Below are positions 40,522-48,227 of a stretch of DNA of 64,000 nucleotides, in pieces. The stretch comes from Spiribacter roseus (GTDB lineage: Bacteria; Pseudomonadota; Gammaproteobacteria; Nitrococcales; Nitrococcaceae): assembly GCF_002813635.1 (NCBI RefSeq), contig NZ_CP016382.1:1178001-1242000 (forward strand). The letters run 5' to 3'. Under the pieces are notes generated by a model. That model was given only the letters and a program-made list of their open reading frames with translations. It did no database searches and was not told where the DNA came from. The translations under genes were made by a program, and so were the position numbers. Numbering within the stretch: the first letter of the stretch is position 1; every line of letters begins with the position of its first letter.

Positions 40522-42168
40522 TCACGACGTCGGCGGGTGCAGGTCGATGATGATCGGATCGTGATCCGACAGCCGCCAGACGCCATGCCCCTCGCGCGCC
40601 AGGTGCGCGGACTCATCGGCATTGATCGGCCAGACGCGGACCGCGGCGATGCGCGCGAGCATGCCGCGGTTGGCCAGTGCGTGATCGAGGTAGCCGGCAC
40701 GACCGCGGTAGTTGTAGGTATACCGGTCGAGGGGCGTCACATGACGCGCCAGCAGGTCGTGATACCCGGCGGTGGTCCATGCGCCAACCGCCCGCTCGGC
40801 TGGATAGGCATTGAGGTCGGCCAGCACCAGCAATGGCGTGTCCGACGCGGGACGGCCCGCCAGCCAGTCGATCATCGCCCGGCTCTGGGCCTGGCGCCGA
40901 TCCGCCCAGCACCCTTCGCCGCGATCGACATCGCCGCGCTGCGGGCAGCCACCCCGGGACTTGAAATGCGCGGCCGCCACGCGGAATTCAGCCCCCGCCG
41001 GCGTCCGGAACCGGGCGACAATGGGCTGCCGCGGATGGACGGGGTGCGCCTGGTGGTCAGCCGTCCGCCGGCTCAGGCGATCGGGGCGATACAGCACGAC
41101 GCTGCGAATGACTGCGTCACCCCGGCCATCCACGGCCGCCCGATAATCATCCCCCGGCGGCGTCGAGGCGTTCAGCAGGTTGACCAGATTGTCGACGGTA
41201 GCGGCATTGTTCTCGACCTCGTGAAGAACCAGCAGATCCGGATCGAGGGCCTGCACAAGGTCCCGCAGGCGCTCGCGCTGGCGCTCGAAGGCGCGCTCGG
41301 TTGGTGCACCGCGGCCACGGCGGTCGGTGAAGTAGTTCTGGAGGTTGAGCTGCACCAGGCGCAGGCCCGGCCCGCGGGGTGGCGCCGCCGGGCGCGGATT
41401 GCGGGCCTGGAAGGACGGCGGCTCGGTGGGATGAATGCGCCAGCGCCCGAAGGCGCGGGTGAGGATCCCGGTCACCCGCTCGACCCGGTCGCCGGCCCGT
41501 CGGATGCCATCCCGGGTGTGCGGAACCGGCCGCGGGTCGCGCCGATAGCTGCCGTCATCGAGGAGCAGGTCCAGCCGCTCGCCGCCCTCAACCCCGTTGT
41601 TGGGATGAAACGGCCGCCCGCCCCGGGCGAGGCGCAGACTGCCATAGCGCCCCAGATTGTAGACTTCGGCAATGCTGAGCGACTCGTCGATGCGCACCGG
41701 GCGGTCGCGCAGACGTGCGTAGGTCGTCGGATCCCCCGGCTCCAGCCGGACGGGGTCGACCGTACCCACCCCGCAGCGAGACATGGCCACGACCCGTTCG
41801 AGCTGGATCCGTCCGCGGTAACGCCCGGTATGGGCGCGGATCCGCAGGCGCGTCTGGCGATCCGGGGTTTCGGCGGTTGCCAGATCGGGGGCATAGACGA
41901 AAATCCCGGCCGGCGATGACTCGGAGACCAGATAGAACCCGTTCAGTCCGGAGTCGCCGGGGAAACGCCCGCTGACCAGGGCCTGGACCTCAACCTCCCG
42001 GCCGGCCGGCAGGGCCTCACCCTTCAGACCGAGGATTGCCGTGAGCGGAGTCGCCCCCGTTGCCCCGCATGCCGGACGGGCCTGAACGCCGGCGCTGGAC
42101 AGCGCCAGAACCAGACCGATCAACCCGGCACCCAGCCACCAGCGCCTGCGGTCACCCGACGTTGTCAT
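40522..42168 (-). CDS. Secreted ExeM/NucH-type endonuclease
   Basis: An exported DNase-type enzyme, 548 residues. A signal peptide with LGAGLIGLVLALSSAGVQA ends near residue 30. An OB-fold-like domain (about residues 40-135, GREVEVQALVSGRF, GFYLVSESSPAGIFVY) precedes a linker and an endonuclease/exonuclease/phosphatase domain with LVQLNLQNYF, LLVLHEVENN, AAHFKSRGG, LLVLADLNAYP, YLDHALAN and the terminal LSDHDPIIIDL; these carry the metal and catalytic residues. Cysteines in ACGATG and GGCPQRG...GCW may form disulfides. It follows relA with only three bases between, so it should be co-transcribed; it may scavenge phosphate or nucleotides from extracellular DNA. Confidence 0.9.
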   Translation of the reverse strand: MTTSGDRRRWWLGAGLIGLVLALSSAGVQARPACGATGATPLTAILGLKGEALPAGREVEVQALVSGRFPGDSGLNGFYLVSESSPAGIFVYAPDLATAETPDRQTRLRIRAHTGRYRGRIQLERVVAMSRCGVGTVDPVRLEPGDPTTYARLRDRPVRIDESLSIAEVYNLGRYGSLRLARGGRPFHPNNGVEGGERLDLLLDDGSYRRDPRPVPHTRDGIRRAGDRVERVTGILTRAFGRWRIHPTEPPSFQARNPRPAAPPRGPGLRLVQLNLQNYFTDRRGRGAPTERAFERQRERLRDLVQALDPDLLVLHEVENNAATVDNLVNLLNASTPPGDDYRAAVDGRGDAVIRSVVLYRPDRLSRRTADHQAHPVHPRQPIVARFRTPAGAEFRVAAAHFKSRGGCPQRGDVDRGEGCWADRRQAQSRAMIDWLAGRPASDTPLLVLADLNAYPAERAVGAWTTAGYHDLLARHVTPLDRYTYNYRGRAGYLDHALANRGMLARIAAVRVWPINADESAHLAREGHGVWRLSDHDPIIIDLHPPTS

Positions 42169-42171
42169 GCC

Positions 42172-44388
42172 TCAGACCGCCCGGTGGACATCGCGGATAT
42201 TGCGCAGACCCACCATCCGCTGCATGACTCCGCTCAGCTGATCGACGTCCGCCACCTCAACGGTCATGACCATGCGCGCCACCTGATCATCAGGATCGGT
42301 GCGGGTGTTGACCGCCGTCACATTGATGCCCTCGTTATTGAGCAGCGACGAGATGTCGCGGATCAGACCCGGGCGATCATAGGCCTCGACCACGATATCC
42401 ACGGGATAGGCACGCCCCGACCCACGACTCCAGCTGACCTCGATGAGGCGCTCCGGCGTCGTCTCCTGCAACCGCCGGATGTTCGCACAGTCGCTGCGAT
42501 GGACCGTGACCCCCTCATTGCGGGTGATGAAGCCGAGGATGGCGTCACCCGGCGTGGGCTGACAGCAGCGCGCCATCCGCGTCATCAGGTTGCCAACGCC
42601 ATAGACGCTGATGTCGTCCTCGGGATCCGTGGGGGTCGAGGCACTGCCACTGCGGCGGCGCAGAAGCTGCTCGCGGCTTTCGGGCTCGGCGGGCAGCAGC
42701 CGGTCACGCAGCAGATGGGCGATCTGCCCGCCGGTCACATCGCCCCGCCCCAGGGCAGCCAGAAAATCGGGCAGCCGGGCGTAGCGTGACCGCGCGGCCA
42801 GTGACTCCAGATTGACGTCGGCAAGCCCCAGCCGATGGAGTTCGCGCTCGAGCAGCTCGCGGCCCAGCTGAATGGTCTTGTCCTGATCCTGCTGACGGAA
42901 CCAGGCGCGCACTTTGGCCCGCGAGCGGGGCGAGTTGAGATAGCCCAGTGCCGGGTTGAGCCAGTCGCGACTGGGCCGGGCATGGCGGGCGGTGAGGATC
43001 TCGACCTGGTCGCCGTTCTGCAGGGAGTGAGTCAGGGGGACCATTCGCCCGTTGACCCGCGCGCCCCGGCAGTGATGCCCGATCTCGCTGTGAATGGTGT
43101 AGGCGAAATCCAGCGGCGTGGTGCCCCTGGGCAGGTCGACCACATCGCCCCCGGGCGTAATCACATAGACGCGGTCCTCAAAGATTTCGGCACGGAAACG
43201 GTCGATGAGATCGCCATCGGTTTCACTGTCCGGTGTCGATTCGAGTAGCTGACGCAGCCAGGCAACCCGCGCATCGAAGTCGGGATCGGCACTGCGACCC
43301 TCCTTGTAGCGCCAGTGGGCGGCGATGCCCAGTTCGGCCTGGTCATGCATCTCGCGGGTGCGGATCTGGACCTCGACGGGGCGTCCACCCTCGCCCATCA
43401 CGGCGGTATGCAGCGAGCGGTAGTCGTTCTCCTTGGGGCTGGCGATATAGTCGTCGAATTCGCGGGGAATCGGCTGCCAGAGGCTGTGAATGATCCCCAG
43501 CGCGGTGTAGCAGGCCGGCACGGTGTCCACCAGCACACGCACCGCGCGCAGGTCGAAGAGCTCGTCAAAACCCAGTCCCTTGCGCTGCATCTTCCGCCAG
43601 ATGCTGTAGATGTGCTTGGGCCGGCCGCTGATCTCGGCGTTCAGGCCCGCCTCGGCCAGATGCGTGCCCAGACGCGCTTTCATGGCCTCGATGAAACGCT
43701 CGCGATCGACCCGGCGTTCGGCCAGCAGCCGGGCGATGCGCTTGTAACTGTCGGGGTCGAGATAGCGGAACGACAGATCCTCGAGCTCCCACTTGATCTG
43801 CCAGATGCCCAGCCGGTTCGCCAGCGGCGCGTGCAGGTCGAGGGTTTCACGGGCCACCTGCTGGCGTTCGGCCTCGGGCAGGGCGCCCAGAAGGCGCAGA
43901 TCATGCAGGCGCTCGGCCAGCACCAGAAACACCACCCGAATATCCCGCGCCATCGCCAGCAGCATCTTGCGCAGCGCCTCGGCACGCGTGCCCTCCTGCG
44001 CGCTACCCGACCCCGCATGCAGACGACTGACCTGCCCCATCCGCAGACCACCCTCCACGAGGCTGGCGACCGTGGCGCCGGCCTGCCCGGCAATGGCGGC
44101 GAGGTCCGGCCCGCCCGCGTCCGGCAGGTCGTGCAGAAGCCCCGCAATCACGGTATCGGCGTCAAGCTCGAGGCTGCTCAGGATGTCCGCCACCGCGACG
44201 GCATGATCGAAGCGGCGGTCCCCGGCCGCACGCCGATCATCACCATAATGAGCGGCGGCGTACTTCCAGGCCGCGGTCAGCCGGGCGCGCTCTTCCGCCC
44301 CCGGCGACCGGGGCATGGCGGCGATCCACTCCGCCGCGGACTGATCACCGGGCCGATCGACGACCGGATTGTCGCTCACTTTCACCAT
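42172..44388 (-). CDS. relA: (p)ppGpp synthetase RelA
   Basis: Ribosome-associated alarmone synthetase, 738 residues. The N-terminal pseudo-hydrolase domain keeps FDHAVAVADIL and LLHDLPDAGG, so the HD pair survives but the following ED of active SpoT is lost. The synthetase domain has GRPKHIYSIWRKMQRKGLGF, FDELFDLRAVRVLVD, FDDYIASPKENDYRSLHTAV and EVQIRTREMHDQAELGIAAH, close to E. coli RelA. TGS (VYVITPGGDVVDLPRGTTPL), the zinc-finger-like region (MARCCQPTPGDAILGF) and a C-terminal ACT domain follow. It is divergent from lexA. A TAGAAT ends 7 bases before the ATG, with no ribosome-binding site. Confidence 0.95.
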   Translation of the reverse strand: MVKVSDNPVVDRPGDQSAAEWIAAMPRSPGAEERARLTAAWKYAAAHYGDDRRAAGDRRFDHAVAVADILSSLELDADTVIAGLLHDLPDAGGPDLAAIAGQAGATVASLVEGGLRMGQVSRLHAGSGSAQEGTRAEALRKMLLAMARDIRVVFLVLAERLHDLRLLGALPEAERQQVARETLDLHAPLANRLGIWQIKWELEDLSFRYLDPDSYKRIARLLAERRVDRERFIEAMKARLGTHLAEAGLNAEISGRPKHIYSIWRKMQRKGLGFDELFDLRAVRVLVDTVPACYTALGIIHSLWQPIPREFDDYIASPKENDYRSLHTAVMGEGGRPVEVQIRTREMHDQAELGIAAHWRYKEGRSADPDFDARVAWLRQLLESTPDSETDGDLIDRFRAEIFEDRVYVITPGGDVVDLPRGTTPLDFAYTIHSEIGHHCRGARVNGRMVPLTHSLQNGDQVEILTARHARPSRDWLNPALGYLNSPRSRAKVRAWFRQQDQDKTIQLGRELLERELHRLGLADVNLESLAARSRYARLPDFLAALGRGDVTGGQIAHLLRDRLLPAEPESREQLLRRRSGSASTPTDPEDDISVYGVGNLMTRMARCCQPTPGDAILGFITRNEGVTVHRSDCANIRRLQETTPERLIEVSWSRGSGRAYPVDIVVEAYDRPGLIRDISSLLNNEGINVTAVNTRTDPDDQVARMVMTVEVADVDQLSGVMQRMVGLRNIRDVHRAV

Positions 44389-44395
44389 GTTTCAG

Positions 44396-44401
44396 ATTCT
44401 A
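44396..44401 (-). promoter_or_regulatory. -10 element of relA, predicted leaderless
   Basis: Minus-strand TAGAAT followed by seven bases (CTGAAAC) and the relA ATG at 44388. The expected -35 position (44419-44424, GGATAT) is weak and lies right beside the palindrome at 44425-44438. Confidence 0.5.
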
Positions 44402-44414
44402 GCGCCTATGGGTA

Positions 44415-44443
44415 TTGAATATCCATACAGTACTGTATAGATT
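44415..44443 (+). promoter_or_regulatory. Promoter of lexA
   Basis: TTGAAT (44415-44420), 17 bases, TAGATT (44438-44443). The -10 element lies inside the LexA box. This TTG is also an in-frame start for a longer lexA reading, which I reject because it would be part of the promoter. Confidence 0.6.
44425..44438. repeat. 14-base perfect palindrome overlapping the LexA box
   Basis: ATACAGTACTGTAT is its own reverse complement. Its right-hand CTGT is also the left half-site of the LexA box, giving three ACAG/CTGT half-sites within 22 bases. Confidence 0.7.
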
Positions 44444-44448
44444 AACAG
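44433..44448. promoter_or_regulatory. LexA (SOS) box in the relA-lexA intergenic region
   Basis: CTGT-ATAGATTA-ACAG fits the gammaproteobacterial consensus CTGT-N8-ACAG exactly, with an A/T-rich core. It covers the lexA -10 element, as expected for autorepression, and would control the whole lexA-imuA-imuB-eamA-dnaE2 transcript. Confidence 0.88.
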
Positions 44449-44477
44449 TTACATCGAAGCCATATCGGTCGCCAACC

Positions 44478-45113
44478 ATGAACACGCTGACACCTCGTCA
44501 GGATCAGATCCTCCAGCTTATCCAGCGCTTTCTGGCGCGTACCGGCTACCCGCCCACACGCAGCGAAATCGCGGCGGAGCTCGGATTCCGATCGGCCAAC
44601 GCCGCCGAGCAGCACCTGCGGGCCATCGCGCGCAAGGGTTTCATCACCCTTCAACCCGGCGCATCACGCGGCATCCGCCTCTGCGACCGGGGGGTCGTCG
44701 CCAGCGACGATGTCGACGCCGCCGAGGCGGACGGACTGCCGGTGGTCGGCCGTGTGGCGGCGGGCAGCCCCCTACTGGCGGAAGCACATATCGACCACCA
44801 CTACCGGGTCAGCGACGGTCTGTTCTCGCCGGATGCGGATTATCTGCTGCGGGTCCGCGGCATGAGCATGCGCGACGCCGGCATCCTCGACGGCGACCTG
44901 CTCGCCGTGCATTCCACCACCGACGTCCGCGACGGCCAGATCGTCGTCGCCCGCATTCAGGACGAGGTCACCGTCAAACGTTTCTCCCGCACCGGCCATC
45001 GGGTCCGGTTGCTCCCGGAAAACCCCGAATTCGCGCCCATTGAACTCGACCTGCGACACGAGGAACTCGTCATTGAGGGAATCGGTGTCGGTGTCATCCG
45101 TTCCGGGCTCTAA
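44478..45113 (+). CDS. lexA: SOS repressor LexA
   Basis: A 211-residue repressor that self-cleaves when RecA is activated. The winged-helix domain (about residues 1-65) includes [20 protein letters not shown] and [15 protein letters not shown], near-identical to E. coli LexA, in line with the E. coli-type box upstream. The cleavage bond is Ala95-Gly96 (GRVAAGSP); the catalytic dyad is Ser130 ([10 protein letters not shown]) and Lys167 (VTVKRF). ATG 44478 gives the normal N-terminus MNTLTPRQ. It heads the imuA-imuB-dnaE2 cassette, so the repressor controls its own mutasome. Confidence 0.97.
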   Translation: MNTLTPRQDQILQLIQRFLARTGYPPTRSEIAAELGFRSANAAEQHLRAIARKGFITLQPGASRGIRLCDRGVVASDDVDAAEADGLPVVGRVAAGSPLLAEAHIDHHYRVSDGLFSPDADYLLRVRGMSMRDAGILDGDLLAVHSTTDVRDGQIVVARIQDEVTVKRFSRTGHRVRLLPENPEFAPIELDLRHEELVIEGIGVGVIRSGL

Positions 45114-45137
45114 CGCTGAATCGACAGGAGGTTCATC

Positions 45138-45812
45138 ATGAAGGAAGCCATTCACGAGCTGCTTGACCAGCCCGGCATCTGGCGCGCCAACGATCCGCAG
45201 CGCGGGGGTTCGGACGCCGCCCTCGACCATATACCCAGCGGCTTCGCGGCACTGGATCGGGTATTGCCCGGTGGCGGTTTTCCCGGCAGCGCCCTCACCG
45301 AGATCCTCCACGAGGGCCATGGCGTCGGCGAGCTGCGGCTGGTCATGCCGGCCCTCGCACGGCTGTCGCGCAGCGGTCGATGGATCGCCATGATCGCTCC
45401 CCCCTTCGTGCCCTATGCACCGGCACTCGCCGCCCAGGGGATCGACCTGTCGCGGCTGCTGATCGTCCACCCAGGGGATCAGCCCCAGGCGCTGTGGTCC
45501 ATCGAACAGGCCCTCAGAAGCGGGACCTGCGCGGCCGTGCTGGCCTGGCCCAGCCGCTGTGACGATCGCAGCCTGCGGCGTCTTCAGCTGGCAGCCGAAT
45601 CCGGGGACAGTCTCGCCCTGCTGTTCCGTGACGCCGCCGCCGCGCAGGAGCGCTCACCAGCGGCACTCCGGCTGGCACTCGGGGAGAGCAGCGCTCAGCA
45701 GCTCAACCTCCGGGTACTCAAGTGCCGGGGCACACCGCCCGGGTCGGTGGCACTCGACAGCTGGTCGACGGCGCCCGTGCGCACACAACAGCCCCTGCCG
45801 CTGGAGGACTGA
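45138..45812 (+). CDS. imuA: Translesion synthesis-associated protein ImuA
   Basis: A RecA-like protein of 224 residues that, with ImuB, supports mutagenic synthesis by DnaE2. The family start is ALDHIPSGFAALDRVLPGGGFPGSALTEI, given here in part as SGFAALDRVLPGGGFPG; further strings are LAAQGIDLSRLLIVHP and AVLAWPSRCDDRSLRRLQLA. A normal Walker A is absent, as in other ImuA proteins. The C-terminus QPLPLED faintly resembles a beta-clamp-binding motif. AGGAGG lies seven bases before the ATG, a stronger ribosome-binding site than any other gene of the cassette. It is 24 bases downstream of lexA. Confidence 0.92.
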   Translation: MKEAIHELLDQPGIWRANDPQRGGSDAALDHIPSGFAALDRVLPGGGFPGSALTEILHEGHGVGELRLVMPALARLSRSGRWIAMIAPPFVPYAPALAAQGIDLSRLLIVHPGDQPQALWSIEQALRSGTCAAVLAWPSRCDDRSLRRLQLAAESGDSLALLFRDAAAAQERSPAALRLALGESSAQQLNLRVLKCRGTPPGSVALDSWSTAPVRTQQPLPLED

Positions 45813-45844
45813 GGGGCCATTCCCTCATGGGTGAATGAACGGCA

Positions 45845-47293
45845 ATGCTCTGGTTGTGCCTGCATTTCCGCGAATTGCCGGTGGAGTGCTTCAGCAGCGG
45901 CGAGGACAACGCCCAACCGCTGTTTGTCTCCGAGGCGGGCCGTGTCATCGGTGCCAACCGGCCGGCGCGACGCCTGGGGATCCGCCCCGGCATGCTGCCG
46001 ACAGCTGCCCGGGCAATCAGCGAAGCGGGGCTTCACCGCATCCGCGATCCCCAGCGCGAACGCCGCACGCTGGAGCACCTGGCGACCTGGGCCCTGCAGT
46101 TCACGCCGCGGGTAAGCCTCCAGCCGCCCGAGGGGCTGCTTCTGGAGGTGGCCGGAAGCCTGCACTACTTCCAGGGGCTCGAGTCACTGCGTCAGCGGAT
46201 CTCGGCGGGCCTTGAGCAACGCGGGCATCGGGCCGGAACCGGCATCGCCCCGACACCCACTGCGGCGTGGATGCTGGCCCGGGCGGGCGACAGCACGCCG
46301 GTCACGACCCGCGCGGCACTGGCCGATCGGCTCGCGCCCCTGCCAGTCCACGCACTGCCGCTGGAAAAACGGGTTCGCGACGCCCTGGAAGGTCTGGGTT
46401 GCGAATGCGTGGATGCCGTCCGGTCGCTGCCCAGCGATGGCGCCACCCGGCGACTGGGCCGCCCGCTGCTCGAAACACTCCAGCGGGCCCATGGAGAGCG
46501 CCCCGATCCACGCCAGAACTGGCAGCCGCCCGGTCAGTTCGAGCAACTCATCGACTGCCCCGAGGCGGTTGCGGACGTGGCCGGCCTCCATCCCTTGATC
46601 CAGCAGCTGCTGGATACGCTCTGCAGCCATCTGCGCGAGCGCGATACTGCCATCATGCGGCTGTGGTTCATGCTCTGGCACCGCGACCGCGATCCAACCT
46701 GCCTGCCCGTGGGGGTCATGTCGCCAACCCGCGATGCCAGTCACCTGAAATGGCTGGTCGAGCGACGTTTCGAGCGTCTCGAGCTGACGGCCGACGTCAC
46801 CGCAGTTACTCTGCGCGCTGGCCGCTTCCATGCCATGCAGGCGACAAGCGGGGCATTCGACCTGCTCGACCGCGATGACCGGCCGGCGCGGGACGCGAAC
46901 TGGGAAGCACTCATCGAAACCTTCGACAGCCGACTCGGCGAGGAACGCGTCTGCATGATCACCCCCATGGCCGAACATCGACCCGAGCGGGCCTGGGCCT
47001 ATCGACGGCCTGCTAGGGTCGACCCGTCAGCGCCCTCGCCCTGCACCGGCGCGCGACCCGCCTGGTTGCTCGAACGTCCGCTGCCACTGCGCAGCTGCCA
47101 GGGACGCCCGCAGTACCACAACGCCCCGCTGGTGCTCGAGACGGGGCCCGAGCGCATCGAGACCGGCTGGTGGGACGGGCTCGATGTCACCCGCGACTAC
47201 TACCACGCATGCACCGCCGAGGGACGCCGCGTCTGGATATTCCGTAATCGGCGCGGACCGCGCGACTGGTATCTGCACGGGATATTCGCCTGA
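45845..47293 (+). CDS. imuB: Y-family polymerase-like protein ImuB
   Basis: A 482-residue relative of Pol IV that acts as an adaptor for DnaE2 and the beta clamp rather than as a polymerase. The first catalytic position reads LWLCLHFRELPVE where active enzymes have an Asp, and the SxDE motif is replaced by GLLLEVAGSLHYF, so metal-binding carboxylates are missing, as usual for ImuB. The helix-hairpin-helix and little-finger regions follow, and the end WWDGLDVTRDYYHA...RGPRDWYLHGIFA (in parts) is the ImuB-specific C-terminal region. It lies 32 bases after imuA and one base before the EamA transporter gene. Confidence 0.92.
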   Translation: MLWLCLHFRELPVECFSSGEDNAQPLFVSEAGRVIGANRPARRLGIRPGMLPTAARAISEAGLHRIRDPQRERRTLEHLATWALQFTPRVSLQPPEGLLLEVAGSLHYFQGLESLRQRISAGLEQRGHRAGTGIAPTPTAAWMLARAGDSTPVTTRAALADRLAPLPVHALPLEKRVRDALEGLGCECVDAVRSLPSDGATRRLGRPLLETLQRAHGERPDPRQNWQPPGQFEQLIDCPEAVADVAGLHPLIQQLLDTLCSHLRERDTAIMRLWFMLWHRDRDPTCLPVGVMSPTRDASHLKWLVERRFERLELTADVTAVTLRAGRFHAMQATSGAFDLLDRDDRPARDANWEALIETFDSRLGEERVCMITPMAEHRPERAWAYRRPARVDPSAPSPCTGARPAWLLERPLPLRSCQGRPQYHNAPLVLETGPERIETGWWDGLDVTRDYYHACTAEGRRVWIFRNRRGPRDWYLHGIFA

Positions 47294-47294
47294 T

Positions 47295-48221
47295 ATGCCC
47301 GCGGGTCACTTCAGGTTCACGCCGGGCCGGGGCATGGCGCTCGTGGCAGTGGCGGCCCTGCTCTGGAGCACCACCGGGGTCGTCTCGCGGGTGCTGTTCG
47401 AGCAGACCGAGATCTCGCCATTGATGGTGGCGTTCATCCGGCTAGCCGTGGCCGCGCCGTTGTTCACGGCAATCGGCCTTCTCCACCAGGGGCGCGGCTT
47501 CCTGCGCCTGCCACCCGCCACCGGCCGCTGGCTACTGCTGCTCGGGCTGGCCCAGGCGGGTTTCCAGGTGGGATATCTGAGCTCGGTGGAAAAGATCGGT
47601 GCCGGTCTGGCCACGTTGATCACTCTCTGCCTGGCGCCGGTTCTTGTTGCCCTGCTGGGCACGCTGCTGCTGGGCGAAGCACTGACCCGCCGCGTCCTCA
47701 CGGCCCTGGCCCTCGCGATTGCCGGCACCGCCCTGCTGGTGATCTCCCCCCAGGCCATGAACATTGGTGAAGGCCTCTGGGCCGGCGTCGGCTACGGACT
47801 GTTCGCGGCCGGCGTGTATGCCGCCTTCACCCTGATCAGTCGCTATGCCGCCGATCACGTCCACCCCATGCAGAGCGCCGCGCTGGGGTTCGGAGTGGGT
47901 GCACTGGTGATGGTGCCGGCATTATCCATGGAGGGTCTGGCACCGCTGATCGAGACCGCGGCCCTGACGGTACCGGCCCTCGCCTATCTGGCGCTGATCC
48001 CCACTACGCTCGGATATGTCTGCTTTTTCAGTGGGCTGCGCCACACCACAGCCACCATTTCGAGCATCCTCGTGTTGCTGGAGCCACTGGGTGCGGCGCT
48101 ACTGGCCTGGGCCCTGCTGGGCGAGGCCCTCGGCCCGTTCGGACTACTCGGCGCCATCATGCTGACCGTGGCGGTCATGGGCCTCACCGTACCGGGTTTC
48201 GCTCGACGACTGCTCGGCTGA
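47295..48221 (+). CDS. EamA/DMT family transporter inside the mutagenesis cassette
   Basis: A ten-helix drug/metabolite-type transporter of 308 residues with two EamA repeats: ALLWSTTGVVSRVLFEQTEI to about residue 150, and GVGYGLFAAGVYAAFTLISR to the end, with the characteristic second-repeat strings LIPTTLGYVCFFSGLRHT and LLEPLGAALLAWALLGE. The substrate is unknown. ATG 47295 starts one base after the imuB stop, and dnaE2 begins six bases after its stop, so it must be co-transcribed and SOS-induced with the cassette. Transporters are not part of the standard imuA-imuB-dnaE2 arrangement. Its base composition looks like that of its neighbours, so the insertion seems old. Confidence 0.93.
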   Translation: MPAGHFRFTPGRGMALVAVAALLWSTTGVVSRVLFEQTEISPLMVAFIRLAVAAPLFTAIGLLHQGRGFLRLPPATGRWLLLLGLAQAGFQVGYLSSVEKIGAGLATLITLCLAPVLVALLGTLLLGEALTRRVLTALALAIAGTALLVISPQAMNIGEGLWAGVGYGLFAAGVYAAFTLISRYAADHVHPMQSAALGFGVGALVMVPALSMEGLAPLIETAALTVPALAYLALIPTTLGYVCFFSGLRHTTATISSILVLLEPLGAALLAWALLGEALGPFGLLGAIMLTVAVMGLTVPGFARRLLG

Positions 48222-48227
48222 CCCATC

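Noticed and set aside
42172..44388. Assignment of the alarmone gene as bifunctional SpoT
   Set aside because: The HD pair is retained but the following ED of active hydrolases is replaced (LLHDLPDAGG), and the synthetase region FDELFDLRAVRV matches RelA.
44415..44477. N-terminal extension of LexA from TTG 44415
   Set aside because: The TTG is the -35 element and the extension would translate through the LexA box; ATG 44478 gives the standard N-terminus.
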